Shown: positions 35,602 through 47,026, numbered from the stretch's first letter. The stretch: 61,329 nt of DNA from Mesorhizobium ciceri WSM4083 (GCF_000519305.1 NZ_KI912610.1:271338-332666); one strand, 5' to 3'. Notes: generated by a model from the letters alone, not told the origin. Translations and numbers: made by a program.

Positions 35602-35708
35602 GCTTCATCGCCGCGCCCGATGAAGAAAAGATAAACTCGCGACAACAATTTCTTCATTGCCCGCAAAGCCCATCCGTGGTTTTAGGCCGTTCCAGCTAAG
35701 GCCTTGCC

Positions 35709-36893
35709 ATGTCGCTTCCGCTCATAGCTCTGTTCATCGCCGCCTTTGCCTTCGGCACCACTGAATTCGTCATTGCCGGCGTGCTGCCGCAAGTGGCGCA
35801 CGGTCTTGGCGTCTCGGTTCCCTCGGCCGGCTATCTCGTCTCCGGCTATGCCTGCGGCATCGCTATCGGCGGTCCGCTGCTGGCGCTCGCCACCAAGTCG
35901 CTGTCACGCAAGAGCCTGCTGCTCGGCCTCGCCATCGCCTTCACCATTGGCCAGGCGGCTTGCGCGCTGGCGCCCGACTTCACCTCGATGCTACTGTTGC
36001 GCATTGCCGTGGCGGTCGCGCATGGCGCCTATTTCGGCGTCGCCATGGTCGTCGCCGTCGGTCTCGTGCGCGAGGACCAGCGCGGCATGGCTGTCGCCGT
36101 CATCCTGTCCGGCCTCACCGTCTCCAACGTCATCGGCGTGCCGGCGGGCACCGCGATCGGCAACATCTGGGGCTGGCGCGCCACCTTCTGGGTGATGTGC
36201 GCGCTGGGCGTGGCGGCGACGCTTGCGATGGCGGCATTGTTGCCGCGCACGACCGGATCGTCGGCCAAGCCTGCCGGTTTCGCCCGCGAGGTTCGCGTGC
36301 TGGCCCGCCAGCAGGTCTGGACCTCGCTGATCCTGATGCTGATGCTGATGATCGGCCAGTTCGGCCTGTTCACCTACATCACCCCGACACTGCTGGAGGT
36401 CACCGGGCTCGACGAGAACCTGGTCCCGTGGGTGCTGCTGCTCAACGGCGTCGGAGCAACGCTCGGTGTCTTCCTCGGCGGCAAGCTCTCAGACTGGAAG
36501 CTGATGCCGTCATTGATCACCATGCTGGCGCTGCAGGCGGTGACGCTGGCCGTCATCTACGCCGTCAGCCCCTATCCTCTGCCGATGGTTGTGGCCATCG
36601 TCATTTGGGGCGGTCTCAACTTCGCCATCGGCACACCGATCCAGACCCGCATCCTGGCCTGGACGGCAGATGCTTCCAACCTCGCCTCGTCGCTCATTCC
36701 GTCCGGCTTCAATGTCGGCATCGCGCTGGCCGCGTCGTTGGGCGCCGCGATGCTGAACAGCGGCTATGGCTATCGCAGCCTGCCGCTGTTGGGCGCCATC
36801 GCCATGCTGATCGCCGTCGCGGTGGCGCTGGCATCCTATGTCTGGGAAGGGCGCAGCAACGCCACGCCGCCGCTGACGGCTCCGGCGGAATAG
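35709..36893 (+). CDS. MFS transporter, DHA1 drug/sugar efflux type
   Basis: The 394-residue protein has 12 predicted helices and begins IALFIAAFAFGTTEFVIAGV, typical of DHA1 exporters such as AraJ and PbuE. Other family segments are GVPAGTAIGNIWGWRATFWV (motif C) and GGKLSDWKLMPSLITMLALQ. Substrate unknown; drugs, nucleosides or sugars are options for the family. It converges with the P-type ATPase gene, with only 5 bp between stops. Confidence 0.9.
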   Translation: MSLPLIALFIAAFAFGTTEFVIAGVLPQVAHGLGVSVPSAGYLVSGYACGIAIGGPLLALATKSLSRKSLLLGLAIAFTIGQAACALAPDFTSMLLLRIAVAVAHGAYFGVAMVVAVGLVREDQRGMAVAVILSGLTVSNVIGVPAGTAIGNIWGWRATFWVMCALGVAATLAMAALLPRTTGSSAKPAGFAREVRVLARQQVWTSLILMLMLMIGQFGLFTYITPTLLEVTGLDENLVPWVLLLNGVGATLGVFLGGKLSDWKLMPSLITMLALQAVTLAVIYAVSPYPLPMVVAIVIWGGLNFAIGTPIQTRILAWTADASNLASSLIPSGFNVGIALAASLGAAMLNSGYGYRSLPLLGAIAMLIAVAVALASYVWEGRSNATPPLTAPAE

Positions 36894-36898
36894 ACCAC

Positions 36899-39100
36899 TC
36901 ACCCGCGCCAGCGCAGCAGACGCATGGCGTTGGCGGTGACCAGCACGGTGGCGCCGGTGTCGGCCAGGATCGCCGGCCACAGGCCGGTGATGCCCAAAAT
37001 GGTGGTGACCAGGAACACCGCCTTCAGCCCAAGCGCCACGCTGATGTTCTGGCCGATATTGGCCATCACCGCCCGCGACAGTCTTACCATCCGCACGACG
37101 TCCATGACGCGGCCATGCAGGATCGCCGCGTCCGCCGTCTCCAGCGCCACATCGGTGCCGCCGCCCATGGCGATGCCGATGTCGGCGGCGGCGAGCGCCG
37201 GTGCGTCGTTGATGCCATCGCCGACCTTGGCGACCTTCAGCCCTTCGCGCTGCAATTCACCGATGATGCGCTGCTTGTCCTGAGGCAACAGCTCCGCCCG
37301 CGCCTCGATCCCGAGCGAAGCGGCGATGGCTTCGGCCGTGCGGCGATTGTCGCCGGTCAGCATGATCGTGCGGATGCCCTCGGCCTTCAGCGCCGCAATG
37401 CCGGCCGCCGCATCCGGCCGCGGCTCGTCGCGCATGGCGATCAGCCCTGCCACCACGCCGTCGGCGACCAGCACTGAGACGGTCTTGCCCTGGCCGTTGA
37501 GGCTGTCGACGGCGAGGCGCTGCACTTGCGTCATGTCGGCGCGTTCGCCCGCCGCTGGACCGGAGCCGAGGAAGACGGCGACGCCCCCGACGCTGCCCTC
37601 GACCCCCTTGCCCGAAATCGCCTTCGCCGCCAGGGCCGGCGGCACCGGCGCCTTGTCGGCCTTGGCCCGCTCCAGGATCGCCATGGCCAGCGGATGGCTG
37701 GAACCCTGCTCGAGCGCTGCCGCCCGCGCCAGCACGGTGCGTTCATCGCGGCCATAGGCCATGATGTCGGTGACCACGGGCCTGCCCGCGGTCAGCGTGC
37801 CGGTCTTGTCGAAGGCCACCGCCGTGATCCGGCGAAAGCCTTCCAGCACGGCGCCACCCTTCATCAGCAGGCCGCGCCGCGCACCGGTCGCAAGGCCAGC
37901 GGCGATCGCCGCCGGCGTCGAGATGACCAGTGCGCAGGGGCAGCCGATCAGCAGGATCGCCAGGCCCTTGTAGATCCATTCGTTCCAGTCGCCACCGACA
38001 AGCAGCGGCGGCAGCAGCGCAACCAGCGCGCCGACCGCCAGCACCGCCGGCGTGTAGGTGCGCGAGAAGCGGTCGATGAAGCGCTCGGTCGGCGCCTTGG
38101 CCTCCTGCGCCTCCTCCACCAGCCGCACGATTCGAGCGACGGTGTTGTCGGACGCGGCCGCCGTCACCCGCACCTTGAGCACGCCGTCGATGCTGATCGT
38201 GCCGGCAAAGACGGCGTCAGCGACGCCCTTGCGCTTGGGCGTGCTCTCGCCGGTCACCGGCGCCTCGTCGATATCGCTCGCCCCCTCGACGATCTCGCCG
38301 TCGGCCGGGATACGGTCGCCCGGCCGCACCAGGATGACATCGCCGACCGCAAGGTCTTCGGCGGAAACTTCCGATGTGCCGCCCGCCCGCTCGACTAACG
38401 CCGTCTTCGGCACCAGATCGGCAAGCCCCTGGATGCTCGCCCGCGCGCGGCCGGCGGCGACACCTTCCAGAAGTTCGCCGATCAGGAACAGCACCACCAC
38501 GGCGGCGGCTTCTTCCGTGGCGCCGATCATCACGGCGCCTATCGCCGCGATGGTCATCAGCATCTCGATCGAGAACGGCGTGCCGGCCAATGCCGCCATC
38601 AGCGCTCGCCGTGCGATCGGCACCAGGCCAACCAACAGCGCGGCCAGGAACACCCAGCGCTCAGCCACCGGGAACAGATGGCCGATGCCATAGGCGGCGA
38701 GAAGTGCCGCCGCGCAAACCAGCGTCAGCACCGCCCGGCGCGAACGCCACCAAGCCTGCCCCATCTCGGCATGGCCATGATCGTGGCCCGCATGATCGTG
38801 GCCTTCATGGTCATCGTGGACGTGATCGGCGTGCGCCTTGTCTGACATCGGCGATACATGCGCCTCGGCCTTGACGATGCCGTAGCCGAGCCGCGCCACC
38901 TGCTGCAGCACTTTGTCTTCCGGCAGTGCGCCGCCGTGGCTGACCGTCATGCTGGCGCCGGTCACCGAAACCGAGACATCGGCGACGCCATCGAGGCGAC
39001 GCACCGCCGTATCGATCTTGGCCGCGCAGGAGGCGCAGTCCATGCCGCCGATCTTGAATCGTGTCTGCCCGATTGTTTCCTGCTTGAGCGGCGTCGTCAT
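36899..39100 (-). CDS. zntA: Zn/Cd/Pb-transporting P1B-type ATPase
   Basis: The 733-residue pump has an N-terminal heavy-metal domain with GMDCASC (19-25), then a His/Asp-rich stretch (HVHDDHEGHDHAGHDHGHAE) before the membrane part. P-type motifs are CPCALVIS in the metal-binding helix, DKTGTLT with the phosphorylated Asp, TGES and GDGINDAPAL. The CPC with this domain layout suggests the Zn2+/Cd2+ (P1B-2) group. It should export these ions to the periplasm. A divergent MerR-family gene with a distorted promoter controls it. The start at 39100 is chosen over longer frames because the upstream part contains the promoter. Confidence 0.93.
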   Translation of the reverse strand: MTTPLKQETIGQTRFKIGGMDCASCAAKIDTAVRRLDGVADVSVSVTGASMTVSHGGALPEDKVLQQVARLGYGIVKAEAHVSPMSDKAHADHVHDDHEGHDHAGHDHGHAEMGQAWWRSRRAVLTLVCAAALLAAYGIGHLFPVAERWVFLAALLVGLVPIARRALMAALAGTPFSIEMLMTIAAIGAVMIGATEEAAAVVVLFLIGELLEGVAAGRARASIQGLADLVPKTALVERAGGTSEVSAEDLAVGDVILVRPGDRIPADGEIVEGASDIDEAPVTGESTPKRKGVADAVFAGTISIDGVLKVRVTAAASDNTVARIVRLVEEAQEAKAPTERFIDRFSRTYTPAVLAVGALVALLPPLLVGGDWNEWIYKGLAILLIGCPCALVISTPAAIAAGLATGARRGLLMKGGAVLEGFRRITAVAFDKTGTLTAGRPVVTDIMAYGRDERTVLARAAALEQGSSHPLAMAILERAKADKAPVPPALAAKAISGKGVEGSVGGVAVFLGSGPAAGERADMTQVQRLAVDSLNGQGKTVSVLVADGVVAGLIAMRDEPRPDAAAGIAALKAEGIRTIMLTGDNRRTAEAIAASLGIEARAELLPQDKQRIIGELQREGLKVAKVGDGINDAPALAAADIGIAMGGGTDVALETADAAILHGRVMDVVRMVRLSRAVMANIGQNISVALGLKAVFLVTTILGITGLWPAILADTGATVLVTANAMRLLRWRG

Positions 39101-39164
39101 CACATAACCTGCCTGTCTTGCCCGCGCGGCAGCGCCGCATGGGTCTTGAATGCTGATGTCGGGC

Positions 39165-39195
39165 ACTGTAATTGCTCTAGTCACTAGAGCTTCAA
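39165..39195 (-). promoter_or_regulatory. MerR-type promoter and operator of the P-type ATPase
   Basis: On the minus strand TTGAAG (39195-39190) and TACAGT (39170-39165) are separated by 19 bp, the overlong spacing that MerR-family activators correct. The spacer contains the palindrome GCTCTAG-TGA-CTAGAGC (39174-39190). This matches ZntR/CadR-type control. Confidence 0.85.
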
Positions 39196-39207
39196 GAGGC
39201 AAAAAAC

Positions 39208-39624
39208 ATGTTTTCGATCGGTGATCTCTCGCGCCGCACCGGGGTCAAGGTGCCGACCATTCGCTATTACGAGCAGATGGGCCTGGTTGCGGCGCCCGAG
39301 CGCTCGGAAGGCAACCAGCGCCGCTATTCCAGGCAAGAGCTGGAGCGGCTGGCCTTCATCCGCCACGCCCGCGATCTCGGTTTCGCCGTCGAGGACATCC
39401 GCTCTCTGATCGATTTGAGCGGCCACCCCGAGCAACCCTGCGGCCACGCCGACAAGATCGCCGAGGAACAACTGATCTCGGTGCGGGAAAAGATTGCTCA
39501 GTTGAAGCGGCTGGAAGCCGAGCTTGAACGCATTGCCACGTGCTGCGATGGCAAGACGGTCGGCGACTGCTACGTCATCCGCGCGCTGTCCGACCACGCG
39601 CTGTGCGCCGATGAGCATGGTTGA
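39208..39624 (+). CDS. MerR-family heavy-metal-responsive regulator
   Basis: The 138-residue regulator has a MerR winged helix (FSIGDLSRRTGVKVPTIRYY then EQMGLVAAPERSEGNQRRYS), a dimerisation helix and cysteines at 78, 112, 113, 121 and 133. The C78 and C112/C113/C121 arrangement matches Zn/Cd/Pb sensors of the ZntR/CadR/PbrR group. It is divergent from zntA and probably activates it from the promoter between them. Confidence 0.93.
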   Translation: MFSIGDLSRRTGVKVPTIRYYEQMGLVAAPERSEGNQRRYSRQELERLAFIRHARDLGFAVEDIRSLIDLSGHPEQPCGHADKIAEEQLISVREKIAQLKRLEAELERIATCCDGKTVGDCYVIRALSDHALCADEHG

Positions 39625-39632
39625 GACACATC

Positions 39633-40190
39633 CTACAACTCGATCCGGAACCGCAAGCTCTCCGCCCCGCCATAGGCGGCGTCCTCGAAGAAGCGTTCTA
39701 CGAGCTTGCCGCCATTGGCCAGGATCACCTTGTGCGAGGCCGGATTGTCCGGCTTGGCGGTGATCTCGACATGAGGCAGGCCGACCGCCCTCGCCTCCTC
39801 CAGCATCAGCCGCAGCGCCTCGGTGGCGTAGCCGCGCCGTCGCTTCCACGGCACCACCGCATAGCCGATATGACCGAGTACATGCTTCGGCAATTCTGCC
39901 GTGCCCTTCTGCCAGCGAAAACCGATCGAGCCCGATGCCTCGCCATCCCAGATCCAGCGGCGGAAGCCCGGCAGGCGCGGCACTTGCTTGTCGTCGGGCA
40001 AGGTGATCGGACCGCCCTTGGCCTGGGGATCGTCGAGATCGGCGAGAAAAGCCACTGGATCCCTTTCGATCGCCGCAAGCTGCTCGCGGGTCGCTTCCAG
40101 AAATCGCACATTGTCCGGCGACCAGCCGCGTTCGAGCGCCGCCTTGTAGGACGGCAAATGTTCAAGCGCGGGTTTGACGATTTCGACCAT
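39633..40190 (-). CDS. GNAT-family N-acetyltransferase
   Basis: This 185-residue enzyme has the acetyl-CoA-binding region VPWKRRRGYATEALRLMLEE (Q/RxxGxG/A-like) and the fold-typical HIGYAVVPWK and ITAKPDNPASHKVILANGGK. The N-terminal part is DUF-like and may bind a substrate. Target is unknown. It converges with the MerR gene, 8 bp apart. Confidence 0.88.
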   Translation of the reverse strand: MVEIVKPALEHLPSYKAALERGWSPDNVRFLEATREQLAAIERDPVAFLADLDDPQAKGGPITLPDDKQVPRLPGFRRWIWDGEASGSIGFRWQKGTAELPKHVLGHIGYAVVPWKRRRGYATEALRLMLEEARAVGLPHVEITAKPDNPASHKVILANGGKLVERFFEDAAYGGAESLRFRIEL

Positions 40191-40372
40191 GATGCACCGG
40201 TGCAGACGCTACACCGACAAGATAGCACCCCTGCCCGGGAAGGCACGGTCCACCAAAGCGCAGTCTCTTACGGCAAGGGCCGCGCTCCCATCACTGGAAA
40301 CACGGCCCTGGCGTTGGGTCCTTGGGAGGACTGGCGATCCGGCGCCGCAGCACCGGAGCACCTTTAGCGATC

Positions 40373-42568
<2,196 letters not shown>

Positions 42569-42830
42569 GTTCTTCTCCGATCGTGGCTGTGTTGAGCTGT
42601 TCAACTGCTGCGTGAACAGGGACACGAATGTCCCTGGAGGCGGTCCGTTTCATGGCTGGCGCGATGACCATATGCCCGATACGCGACCGAATATGTTGGA
42701 TGTCCTGTTGCTGCGGGCATGCGCCTCACCAGGCGGTCCCGGCTGCTCCTCATCTTCGTTGCGACTCCTATAGCAAAGCCGCTTGATTAATTTAAGTTGG
42801 ATTTCCTGATTACAGCGATAAGATGACATT
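42569..42830. promoter_or_regulatory. katG-oxyR divergent regulatory region
   Basis: This 262-bp segment holds both promoters. AT-rich DNA with CTATAG (42767-42772), TTAATTTAAG and GATAAG elements near 42785-42825 lies just upstream of the oxyR gene and is a candidate OxyR binding site. Confidence 0.5.
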
Positions 42831-43784
42831 ATGACAAACCTGACGCTGAAGCAGTTGCGTTATTTCGAGGCACTGGCGCGGCACAACCATTTCGGACGCG
42901 CGGCGGATGCCTGCGCGATCTCGCAGCCCGCCATCTCGGTGCAGATCCGGGAGTTGGAGGAAACGCTGGGCACGGAGCTTTTCCAAAGAGGCCCACGCCA
43001 GGTCCGGCTGACGAATTTCGGCGAGGAATTCGCCTTGCGCGTTCGCGACATCCTGCGCTCGGTGGATGAGCTGACGGATCTGGCCCGCGCCTCTCGCGAC
43101 CGGCTGGTGGGACGGTTGCGCATCGGCGTGATCCCGACGATCGCACCCTACCTTCTGCCTGCCATCATCGGCAACCTCGCCCGCATGCATGACGGACTCG
43201 ATATCCATGTGCGCGAAACGCAGACGCAGAAGCTGATCCAGGAACTGGCCGACGGCCGGCTCGACGCGGCCATCGTCGCCTTGCCGGTGTCGGAACCCTC
43301 ACTGACGGAAATCGTGCTGTTTGCCGAGAACTTCGTGCTGGTCCGGCCCGGCGAGGATGAGGGAAAGCCGGTGCCCAACCGCGAAATGCTGCGCGAGATG
43401 CGGCTGCTCCTGCTCGAGGAAGGCCATTGTTTTCGCGATCAGGCGCTATCGTTCTGCAACATGCATTCGGCGCGCCCAAGGGAGTTGCTGGACGGCAGCT
43501 CGCTGTCGACCCTGGTGCAGATGGTCGGCGCCGGCGTCGGCGTCACCTTGATCCCCGAAATGGCCGTGCCGGTGGAGACACGCTCGGCGTCGGTCTCTAT
43601 CGCCCACTTCGCCAACCCCCAACCGTCGCGGACGATCGGCATGATCTGGCGCAAGACAAGCCCGATCGCCAAACAGCTGCTGCTTATATCCGAAGTGGTT
43701 CGCCAGGCGGCCGAAACGTTGCGCGCACAGCACGGTTCGGCATTGCTTGCGCGGCCTCTGAATCTACCGGCAGCGGCCCAATGA
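42831..43784 (+). CDS. oxyR: OxyR-type LysR-family peroxide sensor
   Basis: The 317-residue regulator has an N-terminal HTH (LTLKQLRYFEALARHNHFGR then PAISVQIRELEETLG). Redox cysteines C200 (EEGHCFRDQ) and C209 (LSFCNM) match E. coli C199 and C208. These form a disulphide on H2O2 exposure. It is divergent from katG, its likely main target. Confidence 0.95.
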   Translation: MTNLTLKQLRYFEALARHNHFGRAADACAISQPAISVQIRELEETLGTELFQRGPRQVRLTNFGEEFALRVRDILRSVDELTDLARASRDRLVGRLRIGVIPTIAPYLLPAIIGNLARMHDGLDIHVRETQTQKLIQELADGRLDAAIVALPVSEPSLTEIVLFAENFVLVRPGEDEGKPVPNREMLREMRLLLLEEGHCFRDQALSFCNMHSARPRELLDGSSLSTLVQMVGAGVGVTLIPEMAVPVETRSASVSIAHFANPQPSRTIGMIWRKTSPIAKQLLLISEVVRQAAETLRAQHGSALLARPLNLPAAAQ

Positions 43785-43803
43785 AGGCTGGCTGACCGGA
43801 TCG

Positions 43804-44517
43804 TCAGCCTGCAGCGTGGAACCGGATTTCGCCCTTGTTCAGGAAGCAGGTCTTGTTGAACAGCGACAGGTCCAGAGGATTCGGTAACCGCACATCGGCG
43901 ATATCGGGAACCGATTTCTTCGCCGGATCGTATGACCGATCGATCTGCGAGATGAAGACGAGGATCAATCCCCTGTCGCCGGCAAAGGCCTTCAGCGTGC
44001 GAACCTGCGCCATCAGGTCGGGGTTTTCACGCTTCTGGTCGAGCAGTTGCAGATAATCGATCACCACCAGCGTGCCGCGCGGTGCCGAACCCAATGCCTT
44101 GACGATATAGTCGGCGCTGATCGCGTTGGAATTGTCGAACACGAACCGGTCGTTGAACTGCACCGGGTCCGCCCCGATGACGCGAAACCGGTCGAGCACA
44201 TCCCGCTGCGTATACTCCAGCGTGAAGAACACGCCGCGATGACCTGATTTCATGGCTTCGACCGCGAGCTCGAGGCTCATCAGCGTCTTGCCGTGGCCAG
44301 GCCGCGCCCCGACCAAGACAAGATCGCCGGGCGCAAGTTGCGCAAACAGTACGCCGGCAGGCGCCGCCTTGGCTGCCTTGGCTGCAAGCAAGCTCCAACT
44401 GGTGAAACCTTCCTGCGCTGCGACACGGTCAAGCGCCTCGTGCAGCGCAATTTTACCCTCGCGGGACAAAAGCCTGGCTTGACGCTTCAAATGGTAGACG
44501 GGCGCGGACAGCTTCAT
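43804..44517 (-). CDS. Stand-alone DnaB-like RecA-fold ATPase
   Basis: The 237-residue protein starts at MKLSAPVYHL (44517) after CAGGAGG. Residues 1-47 are a short helical domain (HLKRQARLLSREGKIALHEA), and 55-235 form a RecA-like core: Walker A GARPGHGKT (70-78), Walker B VVIDYLQLL (151-159) and sensor FISQIDR (188-194), as in DnaB C-terminal domains. The DnaB N-terminal primase-binding domain is absent. It converges with the oxyR gene. Function unknown; a role as helicase loader, inactive helicase or ring-forming ATPase is possible. Confidence 0.8.
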   Translation of the reverse strand: MKLSAPVYHLKRQARLLSREGKIALHEALDRVAAQEGFTSWSLLAAKAAKAAPAGVLFAQLAPGDLVLVGARPGHGKTLMSLELAVEAMKSGHRGVFFTLEYTQRDVLDRFRVIGADPVQFNDRFVFDNSNAISADYIVKALGSAPRGTLVVIDYLQLLDQKRENPDLMAQVRTLKAFAGDRGLILVFISQIDRSYDPAKKSVPDIADVRLPNPLDLSLFNKTCFLNKGEIRFHAAG

Positions 44518-44743
44518 GCAAACCTCCTGGTGCGAGCCTTTTCGCAACCCCTCCTTATGCCTGGCGCTCGACAGTCGGTTCAGTGATTGGATAGCGCCCT
44601 GCATGAACGATGCTTTCCCGGCGAGGGAGGTGGCGTGGACCGCGCCAGAATCAGATCATAACTCAATCCCTGCGGATCGAAAATCGTGGACCTCCAGGGA
44701 TCAGGGCTCCGAATTCGCGGCTTTTCAAGATAGGAATTTTTTC

Positions 44744-44825
44744 TTGACTCCCTGCCCTCAGCTATGGTACATATTTGTCCATGGTGCTGATTTGCGCCAG
44801 TGACCCGCCGCACAGGCGGGTTTTT
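44744..44825 (+). ncRNA. Candidate small RNA with orphan terminator
   Basis: CCCGCC-GCACA-GGCGGG followed by T5 (44804-44825) is a good intrinsic terminator, yet no gene ends here on the plus strand. A TTGACT (44744-44749) with TACATA 18 bp later could be a promoter, implying a transcript of about 45-60 nt. A short peptide frame within it has no support. Highly tentative. Confidence 0.35.
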
Positions 44826-45099
44826 CGTTTGATGCTCCGTCAGCCAAGACGCCGAGGGCTCCGAAGGAATCCGCCAACCCGGGTTCGTTGCCCTGCTTCA
44901 AGGATGCGAAGCCGCCCGCCGCAAGCCCGGAGCCAGCATGTCGGCGTAGGCTGTTTGCATGGATCGACCTGCTCTACGGATCTCATGCGGGTACGCTAAA
45001 CAAGATGTGTTTCGCCTGATAATGCGAGGCCATCTATGATCGATTCTCGCGGCAATGCCGCAAGGAATCGCCATTCGCTTCGACAGGAGAATTGATCCG
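44826..45099. other. Intergenic stretch before the L,D-transpeptidase-like gene
   Basis: No supported gene is seen. The region ends with AGGAGA as the ribosome-binding site for GTG 45100; the region upstream is GC-rich with frames that look non-coding. Confidence 0.4.
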
Positions 45100-46077
45100 G
45101 TGCGGTTGAGATCTGTTTCTCTGGGCGTCGTCGCCAGCTTTTTCGTCGCCGCCATTGCGTTGACGATGTCGGCTCGATCCTTTGCCGCACCATCTGACGT
45201 TCCGGCCTGGCTGCAGGCTCATGTCGGCAACAGCGACGGCCAGATCTCACAAATTGTCCTCGAACGAGCCCGCGCGCTTTACCGGAAGAAGGTCGCGCAA
45301 GGTGCTGTCAAGAACCCCTGCTACTTCGCCATGGATGCGACGCGCCCCAGCGATCTGGGCGATGGCGTGCTTGGCCGTCGCTACTACGTCATCTGCGAAG
45401 CCAGCCGGTCGTTTCGCGCGATTTCGTCGGGCCACGGCAGTGGCCGGAATTTGAACGGCGTGGTCGATTTTTCAAATGGCAAACGGTGCGCGAAGAACTT
45501 CGGCAATGCGATGGATTCGTCGTTGACGGCCGGCGGCGGCTATATCACCCGCGAGGCAAAAACGTCGTTCAAGGGCTACTACCGCACCGCTGCGAAACAG
45601 GACGTGGCTTTCCAGCGCACCTTCATACAGTTCGACGGCGAAGGCGAGGCTGCGAACGCCAGGCAGCGGGTGATCGGCGGCCATGCGGCCCAGGTTCTGC
45701 GCGGCATGTGCCTGCGCAAAAACCCGAACAGCTCGCATGCCGACCGTGACGGCTTCGTGCCGTTCGGCAAGCTGGTGGACTATGCCGGCGGTCGCAGCAA
45801 TGGCTGCACCAGCTGGTCGCCGGCGGATGCCCAGCAGATCATCCCGATGGTCAAGGACAATCCGACAACGCTCTACATCTATCCGGAATCGCGCGACATC
45901 GCCGCGGTCGCAGCCAACCATTCACAGCCGGGCGCCTACTGGAACGCGTCCTGTCTGAAGGAAATCGGTACGCCGAAATTCTGGCCGCGAAAGACCCTCG
46001 AGCCGATCATCGCCCAATACAGGAAGGATCACCCGGCACCGCCGCCGCAGCCGCTGCCGATCTGCGAAGCATCTTGA
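45100..46077 (+). CDS. Murein L,D-transpeptidase-like protein (YkuD_2 type)
   Basis: The 325-residue protein starts with GTG 45100, nine bases after AGGAGA, and has a signal peptide ending SARSFAA. The catalytic core shows ISSGHGSGRNLNG, a RVIGGHAAQVLRG segment and GRSNGCTSW with the catalytic cysteine. This matches the YkuD_2 group (PF13645), thought to crosslink peptidoglycan or attach proteins. The longer reading from ATG 45055 would place the signal peptide badly. Confidence 0.85.
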   Translation: MRLRSVSLGVVASFFVAAIALTMSARSFAAPSDVPAWLQAHVGNSDGQISQIVLERARALYRKKVAQGAVKNPCYFAMDATRPSDLGDGVLGRRYYVICEASRSFRAISSGHGSGRNLNGVVDFSNGKRCAKNFGNAMDSSLTAGGGYITREAKTSFKGYYRTAAKQDVAFQRTFIQFDGEGEAANARQRVIGGHAAQVLRGMCLRKNPNSSHADRDGFVPFGKLVDYAGGRSNGCTSWSPADAQQIIPMVKDNPTTLYIYPESRDIAAVAANHSQPGAYWNASCLKEIGTPKFWPRKTLEPIIAQYRKDHPAPPPQPLPICEAS

Positions 46078-46131
46078 AGTCCGCACCCTGGCAGGCTGCG
46101 AACCTCAATCACCGTCGGTTTGCGCTCCGGC

Positions 46132-46923
46132 TCAGCGCAGGAAATCGACCACAGCCTGGATGAACTCTGCCGGATATTCGATGTTCGACAGATGGACCGC
46201 GGGCAGCACAACCAGCTTCGCGCCGGGCACCGCCGCGGCAATCATCTCACCGTGGCTGGCTGCTGTCACCGTGTCGTGCTGACCGGCGATCACCAGCGTC
46301 GGCCGGGGTATCAGTGCTACGGTGCGGCGAAGATCGGCGTCGCGAACCGCCGCGAACAGACCCGCCAGGCCTTGCCGGTCGATAGCCAGTAGCATGGTGC
46401 GAAACTCTTCGACCACGGGCTCGTTGGCGGCAACCATCGACGCGGGGAACCAGTTGCTCAGGAACGTCTCGGCGGTTTCCGACATGTCCGGCGCCTGTCG
46501 CACGGCGGCGATCCGCTCGTCGAAATAGCTTGCCGGCGCCAGATGAGACGAGGTGTTGCTCAGGATCAGCCGGTCGATCCGCTCGGGCGCGTGGATGCCG
46601 AGCCACTGCGCGACGAACCCGCCGAGCGACAGGCCAAGGAAATGTACGCGTTGCAGGTCGAGCGCGTCGAGCAACTCGATGACGTCGCGGCCAAGCCGGT
46701 CGAGCGAGTAGGCGCCGACGGGAACGCTCGATCCGCCATGGCCGCGAAAATCGTAGCGCAGGACACGGAAGTGCTTCGACAATTCGTCGATCTGCCTGTC
46801 CCACATGTGCAGCGTGGTGCCGATGGAATTCGACAGCACCAGCACCGGCTTGCTTGCCTCGCCATCGAAGCGGTAGGCGATGCGCGTGCCGTCGCCGGTT
46901 GTGACGAAATTCAGCTCATTCAT
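46132..46923 (-). CDS. pcaD: 3-oxoadipate enol-lactonase-like alpha/beta hydrolase
   Basis: This 263-residue hydrolase has the nucleophile elbow GLSLGG (S99), acid D217 in GQHDTVT and H244 in AVHLSNIE. The start region SNSIGTTLHMWDRQIDELSK is characteristic of PcaD, which opens 3-oxoadipate enol-lactone in the beta-ketoadipate pathway. No other pca genes are adjacent, so the physiological substrate could differ. A divergent LysR gene likely regulates it. Confidence 0.85.
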   Translation of the reverse strand: MNELNFVTTGDGTRIAYRFDGEASKPVLVLSNSIGTTLHMWDRQIDELSKHFRVLRYDFRGHGGSSVPVGAYSLDRLGRDVIELLDALDLQRVHFLGLSLGGFVAQWLGIHAPERIDRLILSNTSSHLAPASYFDERIAAVRQAPDMSETAETFLSNWFPASMVAANEPVVEEFRTMLLAIDRQGLAGLFAAVRDADLRRTVALIPRPTLVIAGQHDTVTAASHGEMIAAAVPGAKLVVLPAVHLSNIEYPAEFIQAVVDFLR

Positions 46924-46987
46924 GATGAAAATTCCTTTTGGAACGTTTTGAATGAGGCCAAACGTAGCGGAGGGACAATTTTGTTTA

Positions 46988-47017
46988 TATTACAAAGACA
47001 GGACAATCTCTGTAATA
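46988..47017. promoter_or_regulatory. LysR-type operator upstream of the enol-lactonase
   Basis: TATTACAAAGA, eight bases, TCTCTGTAATA forms a 30-bp inverted repeat with one mismatch. It sits between the divergent starts at 46923 and 47027 and matches the size of a LysR binding site with the T-N11-A feature. Confidence 0.7.
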
Positions 47018-47026
47018 AAAACCGAC

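Noticed and set aside
44775..44999. A 74-codon plus-strand frame downstream of the candidate small RNA
   Set aside because: It runs through an intrinsic terminator, is arginine-rich and lacks a ribosome-binding site.
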